Notes: generated from the sequence alone by a model not told the origin. DNA of 64,000 nucleotides from Natronoarchaeum mannanilyticum (GCF_039522665.1 NZ_BAAADV010000008.1:100822-164821); one strand, 5' to 3'; numbered from the stretch's first letter, positions 16,641 through 26,292 are shown. Program-made: numbers and translations.

Positions 16641-17593
16641 GCGGAGACCCCTTGAGACGCTCTCTCCGTTTCGTCCGTGCCCGATCCGTCGCGGCCACCG
16701 CTCGTATACCGGTTGAACAGTTCCTCAAGCGAGGTTTCCTCGACGAAGATGTCGACGACATCGGCCTGATCGTCGACCAGCCTGACTACGTCCGCCTTAA
16801 CGGACGAATCAGTGCAGTAAGCGGTCAGCGTCGTCTCCTTGAGGACCACTTCTGCGACGCCATCCAACGTTTCGACATTGTCGACCGTTGGCTGTCCTGC
16901 ACATTCGAGTTCGATGCTGGAACGACCACCTGCTTTCTTTCGAAGCCCCTCAATAGTATCTTCCGCGACAAGTTGGCCGTCGCTCATGACGCCGACTCGA
17001 TCGCAAACGGCTTCGACCTCCGAGAGAAGGTGACTCGAGAAGAACACGGTCGTTCCGTCATCGGCTCGGTCACGGAGAATCGACCGCATCCGCTGGATAC
17101 CATTTGGATCGAGTCCCGCTGAGGGTTCGTCGAGAATGAGGAGATCAGGATCGTCAACTAGCGCCATCCCAAAGGCGAGTCGCTGGGCCATCCCCGTAGA
17201 ATAGCTGGCGGCCGTTCGGTCTGCATCGTCATGGATGCCGACTGTCTCAAGTATCTCATCTGGGTCGTCGTCAGCTCCCTTGGTCTCGATAGCCCACTCG
17301 ACGTATTCGCGTCCGGTCAGGTACTCGTCGAACTCGTATCCTTCCGGAAGGACACCGATACGCTCCCGGATCGCGGTGATCTCCGTCTGCGTATCCATTC
17401 CGAGGATCTCTGCGGAGCCGTCGGTCGGCCTGATGAAGTCGAGCAGCATGTTGATCGTCGTCGACTTGCCCGCGCCGTTTGGACCGAGGAACCCGAATAT
17501 CTCCCCGGTGTCGACGGTCAGGTCTAGATCTTCGACCGCGACCGTGCCGTCACCGAATCGTTTCGTCAATTCGTTCGTCTGAATGGAGGGCAT
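16637..17593 (-). CDS. ABC exporter ATP-binding protein (NosF-like)
   Basis: A 318-residue ATPase, first gene of a three-gene operon with the permease and the small membrane protein. Walker A is GPNGAGKSTTIN (about residue 39), the signature is YSTGMAQRLAFG, and Walker B is LLILDEPSAGLDP. The start MPSIQTNELTKRFGDG is the usual beginning of the domain. After the core, about 90 residues form the C-terminal regulatory region typical of CcmA/NosF proteins. AT-rich DNA upstream (17594-17660) probably contains the promoter. Confidence 0.9.
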   Translation of the reverse strand: MPSIQTNELTKRFGDGTVAVEDLDLTVDTGEIFGFLGPNGAGKSTTINMLLDFIRPTDGSAEILGMDTQTEITAIRERIGVLPEGYEFDEYLTGREYVEWAIETKGADDDPDEILETVGIHDDADRTAASYSTGMAQRLAFGMALVDDPDLLILDEPSAGLDPNGIQRMRSILRDRADDGTTVFFSSHLLSEVEAVCDRVGVMSDGQLVAEDTIEGLRKKAGGRSSIELECAGQPTVDNVETLDGVAEVVLKETTLTAYCTDSSVKADVVRLVDDQADVVDIFVEETSLEELFNRYTSGGRDGSGTDETERASQGVSA

Positions 17594-17906
17594 ACTTCGG
17601 CTTCGGAGTTACTAGTTATATGTGTTAAAATCTTTGATAAGATATCACAAGCTCATATGGGCGGTTTAAATAACCGGATCTCATGAATTCTGAGGATCCG
17701 CCTTGACGAGTATTGTCAACTACATCCCGCACGTTGTGCGGTAGGAGATCAGCGCCCTCGCTGTGTCGTATCATCAGTAGAAACCGTCGTTGTGAAAGAA
17801 CCTGCCATCTACGACAACAGGGGTGTGCTCAGTACAGATGAAACCCTTCACAGATAGCCACCTGAGATTGATAAAACATTTATCTATTCATAACAGAATA
17901 TAACTC
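17594..17906. other. Divergent intergenic region (313 nt)
   Basis: AT-rich DNA between the ABC operon (leftward) and a small lipoprotein gene (rightward). TTATATG and GTTAAAAT near 17612-17632 are candidates for the leftward promoter. A short inverted repeat CGGTT-TAAAT-AACCG lies near 17663. A TATA-like ATTTATCTATTCATAA just before 17900 probably serves the lipoprotein gene. No other coding sequence was seen. Confidence 0.4.
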
Positions 17907-18296
17907 ATGAATCGCCGTTCTCTTCTCCAGTATTGTGGGGTCAGCACACTCTCTTTGGGAAGCGGCTGCCTTGATTTATCAAAGAAGTCAGTACGAATCT
18001 GCGAGATATTCGCATGGACTACATACGAAACAAGCCACGAGATACAGCTACGACTCTCTGACGCGGAAGAGATAGTCTACGAGGAGCCGTATGAAATCGG
18101 ACCTCAAGGAGGATTTGAAATTGAAGGGTCTGACCTTCCAGACCGCGAAGGTCGGTTTACCATTCAGGTGAAGATAGACGGATACGATTGGAAAGAGTGG
18201 TTCCTTCCAGAATACGCTGAGGAGTCTATCTCTGTTAGCCTTCGGTTTTTAGAGAACCCACCTACTGTTGGTATGGGGTACTCCACAAATTGTTAG
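17907..18296 (+). CDS. Small putative lipoprotein, 129 aa
   Basis: The N-terminus NRRSLLQYCGVSTLSLGSGC contains a twin-arginine-like pair and a lipobox-like LGSGC with the modifiable Cys near residue 21, so it is probably exported and lipid-anchored. The mature part of about 108 residues is predicted to be beta-rich, resembling an immunoglobulin-like small domain (EIQLRLSDAEEIVYEEPYEI, GRFTIQVKIDGYDWKEWFL). It ends in Cys. Codon use is more AT-rich than its neighbours, suggesting acquisition. No family is recognised. It stands alone between divergent regions. Confidence 0.6.
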   Translation: MNRRSLLQYCGVSTLSLGSGCLDLSKKSVRICEIFAWTTYETSHEIQLRLSDAEEIVYEEPYEIGPQGGFEIEGSDLPDREGRFTIQVKIDGYDWKEWFLPEYAEESISVSLRFLENPPTVGMGYSTNC

Positions 18297-18528
18297 GTTC
18301 GCAGTTCTAACTAACGGCTGTTTCAGCGGGAAGGTGTCGAACCAATAGGATTTCAACAGCGCCCGCGATTTTAGTTTACGAAAGTTCTCTCGCAGTAGAC
18401 AGTTAGATATAAAGTATTTTATATTTATAGGAGTCGCAAGGTTGAAAACTCGCTAGGAGCGGGTACCGATGGAATGATCCCAGCGTCGCAACAGCACAGC
18501 ACGGCGGACGGATTGTTTACTTGAACTC

Positions 18529-20145
18529 ATGAGTCTAGTACACGAGGCTTTAGAGGGGACAGATTCAGCGATATTTTTCGGATCACTGTCCATCCTCCTT
18601 GTCATCGCAGCAGTCATCATCGCATGGCCAGAAGCGACGGCTTCGCACCTAGCGACCGTTAATACCGCCGTCGTATCGAATGTTAGTTGGCTCTTCCTCT
18701 GGCTCGTCTTCGTTTCATTTTGTTTCTTGATGTATATCTTGCTCGGACCGTGGGGGAACATCAAGTTGGGCAGTCCAGATGAAGAGCCTGATCTCTCATA
18801 TGCCGGGTACCTTGTGATGATCTTTACTGCAGGCCTGTCCTCTGGCGGTCTCGAGTACTGGGGCCCAGTGGAGCCGCTGGTCCATTATCAAACTGCACCT
18901 CCATTCTTCGGGTCCAATGTCGGTACATGGGCAGGAATGACGAATGCACTCCAATATGCGATCTTCCACTACGGGACCTCAGCATGGTCCGTGTATTTGG
19001 TGTTCGGCATTGCCGTCTCCTACTTTGCATATCGTAAAGACATGCCGTTTCGGCCCGCAGTCATCCTCGCCCCATTTGTCGGCACAGACAATGTCGATGG
19101 ATGGCTCGGCAAAACAGTCGATACGCTTGCCGTGGTCGTTTCGGTGAGTGGAATCACGATCTCGTTCGGGCTCGGCGTCAATCAGTTCTTGGCTGGCCTG
19201 TCGTACAACTGGGGAGTCCATGTTGGGACACTCGGCGAAGTCCTGTTCATCCTCCTCATCACAGTGGTATTCCTGCTATCGGTTACCGCCGGAATACAGG
19301 AAGGAATCCAGCGGTTTGCAAATCTGAACGTGATCGTCCTCTTGGTGCTCATGGCAGTAGCGCTGGTGTTCGGCCCGATGTCATTTCTTCTCAATGTCGG
19401 GACACAGGCAATCAAAGGATACATGACTGACTTCGTCGGTATGAGTCTGTACTTCACACCGGCTGCCACCAGTTGGTATGGATCGTGGACGGTGTTCTTC
19501 TGGGCGTGGTGGCTCACGTTTGCGCCCATGGTCGGCGTGTTCATGGCGCGAATCTCCCGTGGGCGAACTCTTCGACAACTCGTGTTCGCCGGGATGCTTG
19601 GCTCGTTCGCACTCACCGTACCGTGGTACGTCGCGACCGGCGGGTCGGCACTCTGGCTACAAACCACTGGTCAGGCTGATCTGCTAGGTGTATACTCCGA
19701 AGTTGGCCTAGCCGGTGTCAGCTTTGCCCTGTTCGATCAGTTGCTTCCATTTGCCAATCTATTTTCTGCGATCCTATTGCTCCTCGTGTTGAGCTTCCTC
19801 ATAACGACCCTCGATTCGGCGACGTTTAGCTTCTCTATGATCGCCAACAAAGGCGAGCCGTCGCCCTCAACTCTCAACCGGATCACATGGGGTATAGTGC
19901 TGGCAGCCCTGACGATCGCACTCAGTCTTGCTGGCGGCATTTCGGTGCTCCGCTCATTTACTGTCCTTGCCGGAATCCCCGCTGCCGGGTTATGTCTGAT
20001 CGCTCTAGTCGGGATGATCATTCAACTCGAACGCCACGCCCCAGTTCTATTGGAAGAGACAGACGATATGGACGACAAAATGATCTCAAGCGTTCGGAGT
20101 CGATTGCCCAATCGGATAACGGAGCAACAGCCAACAGATGATTAG
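18529..20145 (+). CDS. BCCT-family transporter (betaine/choline/carnitine)
   Basis: A 538-residue protein with about 12 helices. The diagnostic BCCT block is present: WTVFFWAWWLTFAPMVGVFM followed by ARISRGRTLRQ in helix 8 and the loop after it, with the Trp residues that form the aromatic substrate box. GLSSGGLEYWGPVEPLVHY is the conserved helix 2-3 region. The C-terminal tail of about 40 residues is acidic and charged, as in osmosensing members. It probably imports a quaternary ammonium osmolyte such as glycine betaine with sodium. The downstream neighbour is a convergent regulator whose stop is 26 nt away. Confidence 0.92.
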   Translation: MSLVHEALEGTDSAIFFGSLSILLVIAAVIIAWPEATASHLATVNTAVVSNVSWLFLWLVFVSFCFLMYILLGPWGNIKLGSPDEEPDLSYAGYLVMIFTAGLSSGGLEYWGPVEPLVHYQTAPPFFGSNVGTWAGMTNALQYAIFHYGTSAWSVYLVFGIAVSYFAYRKDMPFRPAVILAPFVGTDNVDGWLGKTVDTLAVVVSVSGITISFGLGVNQFLAGLSYNWGVHVGTLGEVLFILLITVVFLLSVTAGIQEGIQRFANLNVIVLLVLMAVALVFGPMSFLLNVGTQAIKGYMTDFVGMSLYFTPAATSWYGSWTVFFWAWWLTFAPMVGVFMARISRGRTLRQLVFAGMLGSFALTVPWYVATGGSALWLQTTGQADLLGVYSEVGLAGVSFALFDQLLPFANLFSAILLLLVLSFLITTLDSATFSFSMIANKGEPSPSTLNRITWGIVLAALTIALSLAGGISVLRSFTVLAGIPAAGLCLIALVGMIIQLERHAPVLLEETDDMDDKMISSVRSRLPNRITEQQPTDD

Positions 20146-20171
20146 AATGGTGGCAGAATTAACTAAACCAG

Positions 20172-21074
20172 TTATTCAACGGCAGCAGAACAGATTTTGA
20201 GCTCGTCGGTAACAGTAATTTCAGCAACTGCGTCGTCATACGAGATGGAGATCGTGGCATAGAACGGGTCATCGGAGCTGACCCAACCGGTGACATCGGG
20301 GAGCACTTGCTCCGTCGCTCGCATGCTACTCGACTCACTGAGCGGAACATCGAGTTCGATCAGCGCCTTCGTCACCTGCGGTTCGAACTGTAGTGCACTG
20401 ATGATATCGACAGTGACGAACCACGAGCATGTCTCACAAGTCATCTCCGCAGTCGGTGTCGAGTCCCTATCGAGCCGCTCTCGCGGCACAGTGATGCTGG
20501 TGATGCCAGCACACGACGGGCATTGCCCCGTGCGGGCCAGTCCGACGTGGTGCATCATCCGGTCGTAGAGTGCTTTGTAGATCCCCTCGCCCTCGCGGAC
20601 AGCGAGCCCGTTTTTCGGAAACCGGTACGTGGCACCCCAAAACAGGTCACACGCGGGGCATTCAACGGTTAGAAACTCCTGTTCGTACTTCCCTCGGAGT
20701 CCAGACGTACAGTTCGGGCACGACTCTTCGATCTCGAATTCGACCGGGACCGACTTCATCGGCCGGTTCGCCATGACGGCTTCGTAGAGGGCGATAGCGC
20801 TCGCCGTTGGAACATACCCGCTCTCGACTTCTTCGACGTAGACGCCGCGGAGTTTCTCCAAGTGATAGTTGAATTTCCCGCTGTCTTCCATATCTGTTGC
20901 TGCCATCAGCTCCGCGTACGAAAGTGTGCGCTCCTTCCGTACCTCGTGAAGTGAATCCGGATCGAGTGGGACGTAGTTGTCGAAGAACGCACGAAGAATG
21001 GCAAGTCTGATCTCGTGGCCGAGCAACGCGAACGCCTCCTCAGGCGCCGTTCGATTCCGTTCATCGTTAGTCAT
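20172..21074 (-). CDS. Winged-helix regulator with zinc-ribbon sensor region
   Basis: A 300-residue protein. Residues about 10-100 form an ArsR-like winged helix (EAFALLGHEIRLAILRAFFD, then SYAELMAATDMEDSGKFNYHLEKLR), the N-terminal arrangement of a large haloarchaeal regulator group. The middle contains paired cysteines CPNC...CPAC and CPSC...CETC, so two zinc ribbons are likely. The C-terminus is an acidic beta-rich domain. It is divergent from the M23-like gene (21201) and convergent with the BCCT transporter, either of which it might control. The signal is unknown. Confidence 0.8.
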   Translation of the reverse strand: MTNDERNRTAPEEAFALLGHEIRLAILRAFFDNYVPLDPDSLHEVRKERTLSYAELMAATDMEDSGKFNYHLEKLRGVYVEEVESGYVPTASAIALYEAVMANRPMKSVPVEFEIEESCPNCTSGLRGKYEQEFLTVECPACDLFWGATYRFPKNGLAVREGEGIYKALYDRMMHHVGLARTGQCPSCAGITSITVPRERLDRDSTPTAEMTCETCSWFVTVDIISALQFEPQVTKALIELDVPLSESSSMRATEQVLPDVTGWVSSDDPFYATISISYDDAVAEITVTDELKICSAAVE

Positions 21075-21200
21075 ACGTACCCGTTGAACCGAGGTCCCAT
21101 TGAGTGCTGGCCTCTCCGAAGTGTGTGGGTCTTTCTCGTGAAGTTAGGTTCACAGAACGCTTACAGCCCGGCACGCCCATTTCTTGCGTAGTAACTACGT

Positions 21201-22694
21201 ATGTCGAATCAAGCTACGTCACCGTCTCTGGGTTCGCGTCTCCGCGAGCGGATACAGTCTATGAGCCCGCTTTCCCTGACGCTGCTGGGACTACTCGGAA
21301 TCATCGGGAGTTGGTTCCCGTCACTGGAGATCCTCAAGCTGTTCCATGTGTTCTGGTTCTTTGCATTATGGCCGCTCGTGTCGATACTACTACGCGACAG
21401 CAAGCAATCGCTCGGATTCGACACTGGCGACGAGGGACCGCGGGACTGGCTCGAAATGGATAATGGATGGCGAGGTCACGTCGCCTTTCTTCTGGGTGTT
21501 CCTCTATCGTTTTTCAATCCACTCGTGTTTCGCCAGGACGCGATGCAACTTCTGGGAAGCCTCGTCGCTATCGGGAGACACCGTGGGTCGCTCCCCAATC
21601 CAGAAACCCACGACCAGTCGACGAGCTATCGACTGCCCGTCGAGGGAACGTGGACAGTCGTGAACGGGAGTCCGATCAAAGAGTACTCCCACTCGTGGTT
21701 TCCGGCGACCCAGCGCTACGCCTACGACCTCGTGATCACCGACGACGAGGGGCGTAGCCGTCCAGCAGGCACAGATACGAGCATCGAAAACTACTACTGC
21801 TACGACCAGCCTGTCCTCGCACCTGCCGACGGCGTCGTCATCGATGTCCACGACGATGACCCGGAACTCGGGCGAGCCGGTGGATTTTCCCATCCGCTCA
21901 AACGGAGTATGACCGGGAACGCCGTCACGATCCGTCACGCGGAAGACGAGTATAGCAGTCTCATTCACCTCGTCCCGGGTAGCATCAAGGTTGAACCCGG
22001 AGATCGCGTAACGCGCGGCGAGCAGATCGGTCGGTGTGGGCATTCGGGGAACTCCGCAGAGCCACATCTCCACTTCCAGCTCCAGGATCACCCGACGTTC
22101 GAGATCTCGGCGGGATTACCGATCCGGTTCGACGACATTGACGTGGACACGCAGGGGGTAGATGTTGTTGAAGAGACTGGCTGGACGGAACCGGATGGTT
22201 CTGGTCGCTACATTCACGTCGGCCAGCAGGTGGCACATACTACCGACGGTGAGCCGCATCGATCCGAGGACATAGCTGGTCCGTCCGAGGTGACGGCTTC
22301 CGCAGGACTCAGTCGCGTCCGGACGCTTGGACGGGTCGCTACGGGTGTCTCCATCGGCGGCTTCGTCACCGTCCTCGCGGGGTTTGTCGTGCCGTCGTTA
22401 CAGACGATTGCACCCGCGCTCGCAGGACTTGCCGGTCTCGGACTCGTGTATCAGGTCGGGCAAGGCCTCGTGAACGGTGACCGAGTCCGTCTCGAGTCTC
22501 TCGAAACAGTTTGTGGTGTCGGCGTGGCGGCAGCGTTGGTCGGTGTCTTTGTCGCTCTAGATACACTTCCGGCACTTGATTCATATAGGGTCGGAACGGG
22601 GATGTTCGTGACTGGGTTCCTGTTGTATATCGCTGTCTGGGATTACGGGCGGCGAGACCTGTTCCGACTTATTGGTGGGGTAACTGACAAATGA
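21201..22694 (+). CDS. Membrane-anchored M23/LytM-like protein
   Basis: A 497-residue protein. Two hydrophobic segments occupy the first 130 residues, an M23-like domain covers about residues 150-310, and four more helices follow from about 375 to the end. The domain shows PVLAPADGVVIDVHDD, GNAVTIRH, VEPGDRVTRGEQIGRCGHSG and EPHLHFQL, the beta-strand and HxH parts of M23 peptidases. The first metal-binding motif HxxxD appears as RYAYD, lacking the His, so catalysis is doubtful. Archaea have no murein, so the substrate or binding role is unknown. An ABC exporter pair follows in the same direction. Confidence 0.8.
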   Translation: MSNQATSPSLGSRLRERIQSMSPLSLTLLGLLGIIGSWFPSLEILKLFHVFWFFALWPLVSILLRDSKQSLGFDTGDEGPRDWLEMDNGWRGHVAFLLGVPLSFFNPLVFRQDAMQLLGSLVAIGRHRGSLPNPETHDQSTSYRLPVEGTWTVVNGSPIKEYSHSWFPATQRYAYDLVITDDEGRSRPAGTDTSIENYYCYDQPVLAPADGVVIDVHDDDPELGRAGGFSHPLKRSMTGNAVTIRHAEDEYSSLIHLVPGSIKVEPGDRVTRGEQIGRCGHSGNSAEPHLHFQLQDHPTFEISAGLPIRFDDIDVDTQGVDVVEETGWTEPDGSGRYIHVGQQVAHTTDGEPHRSEDIAGPSEVTASAGLSRVRTLGRVATGVSIGGFVTVLAGFVVPSLQTIAPALAGLAGLGLVYQVGQGLVNGDRVRLESLETVCGVGVAAALVGVFVALDTLPALDSYRVGTGMFVTGFLLYIAVWDYGRRDLFRLIGGVTDK

Positions 22695-22887
22695 TGGCGT
22701 CGCCAAGACCGCGCTGTACGTCTACGCGACCGAACGCACTGCGTCGGGATTTGTCGACGACATTGACTTCAGTGCGCTTGGCGGTGACAACTCAGCGTCC
22801 ACCCACGGGTTTGGAGATCGGTTCGGCGGTCCGGGGAACGGGCGAATCGAACGACTGGTTCCGCTCAACTGCGGGCTTTGAGATACG
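22695..22887 (+). other. Coding-like stretch of uncertain status
   Basis: Between the M23-like gene and the ABC permease there is a frame continuing without stop into DGVAKTALYVYATERTASGF and ending GNGRIERLVPLNCGL near 22880. It has acidic, halophile-like composition but no start codon of its own after the previous stop. It could be a relic of a gene removed by deletion or an unusual leader. I do not call a gene here. Confidence 0.3.
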
Positions 22888-24537
22888 ATGCTCCGACTAA
22901 CTCACATACCCACGGATGTCCGGCAGGGAATGAAAATCGCGCGGGCGGAGTGGATACGCCATCATCGTGAATTCGAAACTCCACTGACTGGTCGTCCGGT
23001 CATACTTGTCATCCTGGTCGGAATCGCCAGCACTCTCGGGTGGTGTGGGTACTCACTGGGCCGCGACCTCATCGCCGGACAGCCACTTCCAGATGGCGTG
23101 GTAAGTCTCTTTGTCAGTGCTGCGTTTGTCTGGATGGTTTGGCGAAGTTCGAAGTACACGCACGTTCGGTTCGAACGTCTGAACCCGAATTTCCTGTTGA
23201 CGACTGTTTCCACCAGAACCGCTGCTCTGGGTCTGTTGGGGTTCGTCTACGCGCGACTGCTCACTACGCTCGTCGTGCCGACGCTCGGGATCGCAATCGG
23301 CACCGCAATCGGACTCCGGTCGCCAACGGTCGTACTCACGATCACTCTCGCAAGCGCGTGCGTAGCTATGCTTGCCGCTGTACTCGGAGCCACCAGTAGA
23401 CTCGCCGCCCGACTCGTCGCGCTTCGACTCGTGCGAGCACGGTACTATCGAGATCTCCTCATCGTGTTCGGCTGGATTCCGCTCATCACCGCTGCGATGC
23501 TTCTGCAAGAGCTGTCATTCTCACTTGCTCCGTTGGCCGGACTCTTCGGTGCGTTACCGCTGGCATGGTTCGTGGACCTAGCGCTCATCGGTACTCCGAC
23601 TGATACGGTCAGCTCACCTCGTCACACGCTGCGTGTATTTGCTCTCCTCGGTACCACAGTCCCGATTTTCACGGCCGGGACGACGCTTCTCGCTCGCCAG
23701 GTCTGGGAACACGATTCTACCAGTTCGACAGGGACTCGCGGTTCACACTCACTTCTCAAAACAGGGGTGGTCGAGCGATTTGTCGGTGAACGCATCCCGC
23801 GAGCGATGTACACCGTCGCTCGGGAGCGATGGCTGATGGAACGCCGGGTTCCACAGGGACTTCTATCCACGGGCTATGCCCTCCTATTCATGGGCGTGGT
23901 TGGGTTCCCAGTGGTCGCACTTGCCGGTGGTACAACCAGCCTGCTGGTGTTTTTCGCAGTTACGCTCGGCCTCGTCACTGGTGTCGCGTTCAGTTCGGAT
24001 CCAATCGGCACCGAATATCGCGCATTGCCGATGCTGTTCACGTCGGTCACGGGCCGGCAATTCGTTGGTAGCTCACTTCTCGCCGCGACCGTAGTCGGTA
24101 TCCCGCTCATCGCCCTTATCATCGTTCCACTTGGCATCGTCGGTCCCGTTGGGTTTGGACAAACGTTCTTGATTGCGCTCCTCGGCAGTGCCGTCTGTAC
24201 TTGTACCGCAGCAGTCGCCACTATGGTCGGGCTGGGCGTCGAGCGGTTCAACTACGCTCCAGTTCCGTTTTTCTTCACCGACGTACCGATTTACGCAGAG
24301 GTAGGCGCTGCTGCATTCCTTCGTCACGGACTGGTTCTTACCATCGGGGTGTTCGTCAGTATACCAGCCTTCGTGGGAACCGCTCCGCCTATCTACGAGG
24401 CCATCACAGCCTACGGGGTGCCGACCGCCGTCGTCCAGATCGGCGCGCTTCTCCTCACACTGTTGCTTGCCGCCATTATCACGAGAACCGCGTTCAGGGC
24501 TGCAGTACAGCGGTTCCGAGACTATCAACTCAGGTGA
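22888..24537 (+). CDS. Large ABC exporter permease
   Basis: A 549-residue membrane protein with roughly 12 helices. It begins with a cytoplasmic segment containing GMKIARAEWIRHHREF, as in haloarchaeal ABC-2-like permeases, and a central hydrophilic loop (about residues 268-310) separates two similar halves, so it may be an internally duplicated permease. The following ATPase gene starts 10 nt after its stop and shares the strand, so the two form an exporter. The substrate is unknown. Proximity to the M23-like membrane protein suggests a cell-envelope role, by inference only. Confidence 0.75.
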   Translation: MLRLTHIPTDVRQGMKIARAEWIRHHREFETPLTGRPVILVILVGIASTLGWCGYSLGRDLIAGQPLPDGVVSLFVSAAFVWMVWRSSKYTHVRFERLNPNFLLTTVSTRTAALGLLGFVYARLLTTLVVPTLGIAIGTAIGLRSPTVVLTITLASACVAMLAAVLGATSRLAARLVALRLVRARYYRDLLIVFGWIPLITAAMLLQELSFSLAPLAGLFGALPLAWFVDLALIGTPTDTVSSPRHTLRVFALLGTTVPIFTAGTTLLARQVWEHDSTSSTGTRGSHSLLKTGVVERFVGERIPRAMYTVARERWLMERRVPQGLLSTGYALLFMGVVGFPVVALAGGTTSLLVFFAVTLGLVTGVAFSSDPIGTEYRALPMLFTSVTGRQFVGSSLLAATVVGIPLIALIIVPLGIVGPVGFGQTFLIALLGSAVCTCTAAVATMVGLGVERFNYAPVPFFFTDVPIYAEVGAAAFLRHGLVLTIGVFVSIPAFVGTAPPIYEAITAYGVPTAVVQIGALLLTLLLAAIITRTAFRAAVQRFRDYQLR

Positions 24538-24547
24538 CCTCCAGACG

Positions 24548-25375
24548 ATGACCAACAGAACAAACGACACACCGAGTGCGGATGACCGAGACCCTCGCAC
24601 TGGAATGGATACGCAACCAGCAATCAGCACGGACGATCTGACGAAGACGTACAGCGACACGACAGCCGTCGATAGCCTCAATCTCACAGTCGAACGGGGA
24701 GCGGTGTACGGGTTCCTCGGTCCGAATGGGGCGGGAAAAACGACGACGATCCGAATGTTGACGGCATTGCTGCCACCGACCAGTGGCACCGGACGCGTTG
24801 CGGGAGCGTCAATCGCTGACCGCGAGGCGCTCATCGAACATATCGGCTATCTGCCCGAGTCACCACCGATCCACGAGGAGTTCACCGCCCGTGAGCAACT
24901 CGAATACCACGGTGGGTTACGCAATATGACTCCAGATGCCATCGACGACCGAATCGAAACACTCCTCGCCCGATTCGAGTTGACCGACGCTGCCGACCAG
25001 CGGATCGCCACGTACTCAAAAGGGATGCGACAGAAAACGGGGTTAATTCAGGCGATTATGCACGATCCTGAGGTGGTCTTTCTCGACGAACCGACGTCCG
25101 GGCTTGATCCGCGTGCCGCCCGAACAGTGCGGGAGACGATTACGAACTTGGCTGCAGGAGACACCACCGTGTTCCTCTCAACGCACATCCTCCCCGTCGT
25201 CGAGGAAATTGCGACCAGCGTCGGCATCCTCTACGATGGCGACCTCGTCGCGGAGGGCCACCCCAGCGAGCTCACAAGCCGCAAAGCAATCGATAAAGAA
25301 CAAACGCTCGAAGACGTGTTCCTCGAAGTCACAACCGAAGACGAATACCGTACGGATGAATCCGCCACGGAGTAA
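24548..25375 (+). CDS. ABC exporter ATP-binding protein
   Basis: A 275-residue ATPase. I start it at the ATG at 24548 (MTNRTNDTPS), 10 nt after the permease stop; an ATG at 24605 (MDTQPAIST) is also possible. Walker A is GPNGAGKTTTIR, the signature is YSKGMRQKTGL, and Walker B is VVFLDEPTSGLDP. The C-terminus is short (LEDVFLEVTTEDE), without a regulatory extension. It partners the permease at 22888. Immediately after its stop the mobile-element region begins, so the end of this operon may have been reshaped by insertions. Confidence 0.9.
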   Translation: MTNRTNDTPSADDRDPRTGMDTQPAISTDDLTKTYSDTTAVDSLNLTVERGAVYGFLGPNGAGKTTTIRMLTALLPPTSGTGRVAGASIADREALIEHIGYLPESPPIHEEFTAREQLEYHGGLRNMTPDAIDDRIETLLARFELTDAADQRIATYSKGMRQKTGLIQAIMHDPEVVFLDEPTSGLDPRAARTVRETITNLAAGDTTVFLSTHILPVVEEIATSVGILYDGDLVAEGHPSELTSRKAIDKEQTLEDVFLEVTTEDEYRTDESATE

Positions 25376-25408
25376 ATGCTATCTGCGCTTCGAGTTGCAT
25401 CTCTATAT

Positions 25409-25555
25409 GCCACTGTCTAGATACGGAATGAGCAGGCCGAAGAGCTAGGTGTTCATGCCACTCTCAGACCTGTTCAGAGAAACTTTCGAGACGGAGATTC
25501 TTGAGTGTTGGCAGCGTGAGCGGACGCCGAACACCCTGACAGACGTCCGCTCACG
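25409..25555 (+). mobile_element. Truncated copy of the IS6 element (5' end only)
   Basis: The sequence starts with GCCACTGTCTAG, close to the terminal repeat of the intact element at 14377-15111, then matches its leader and the first 32 codons of its transposase (MPLSDLFRETFETEILECWQ, RERTPNTLTDVR). The match ends near 25555, where another IS6-type element begins. It is a solo end that cannot move by itself. Confidence 0.75.
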
Positions 25556-25661
25556 GTGGTGTTCAGATAATGATTGAAGGGTGAGGCGTAGCGTTTTCAA
25601 AGTGATCTATACTCGAAAACGCACGCCTCACTGGGAGTGTCGACCGAATCGAGGTAGGTTT

Positions 25662-26241
25662 ATGGAGCGAGAGGCAACACAAAAGCTGTTGATGAAGCTC
25701 GGTATTCAGCTCCATCTTGCTGTACTATCAATTTCGAATACAGATTCTATTCTTGAGATATACGGTGTAGAGCGGGCTCGGTCGATCGTTCACAACTGGG
25801 TCCACAAGGCCGATCTACAGCCCGAAAGCGGACACTGTCCAGATCACGTAGCGGTTGACGAGACCGTGATCCAGCTCAACGGGCAGCAGTACTGGCTGTA
25901 CGCTGCTGTCGATCCGGAACCAACGAATTGCTCCATACACAGCTTGAATCCACCACTACGACCATTCTTGTGCAGTCCTTTCTCGCCACACTACAGGAGA
26001 AACACGACGTCGAGGACGCAGTGTTTCTCGTCGATGGCGCGACCTCACTCCAAACAGCGTGCTCACGACACGGCCTCGATTTCAGATACGAGAAGCGGAA
26101 AACCGGAACAGCGTCGAACGTACCGTTCAAGAATTAAAACGACGAACCTCTTCGTTTAGTAATAGCTTTAGCCACGCCAAAACAGAAACTGCTGATCAGT
26201 GGCTCAGATCGTTCGCATTTGCGTGGAATCAGCTTATCTGA
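25662..26241 (+). pseudogene. IS6-type transposase with two frameshifts
   Basis: It starts at ATG 25662 (MEREATQKLLMKLGIQLHLA). The first frame carries VHNWVHKADLQP and the catalytic Asp in HVAVDETVIQL. After a one-base loss near 25919 the second frame continues with DVEDAVFLVDGATSLQTACS (second Asp). Another loss near 26095 moves the rest (ENRNSVERTVQELKRRTSSF, with the catalytic Glu, then LRSFAFAWNQLI) to the third frame, ending at 26241. The full set of domains is present, so decay is recent. The TnpB element lies immediately downstream. Confidence 0.85.
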
Positions 26242-26271
26242 ACACGACTTTATCAGCGGACAAGGCGAATA

Positions 26272-26292
26272 CCCCGAGGCTTGACCTCGGGG
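26272..26292 (+). repeat. Left-end palindrome of the TnpB element
   Basis: CCCCGAGG-CTTGA-CCTCGGGG, a perfect 8-bp stem with a 5-nt loop. It shares the loop CTTGA with the right-end hairpin, but the stem arms are exchanged. Subterminal hairpins of this kind are recognised by TnpA in the IS200/IS605 group. Confidence 0.85.
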
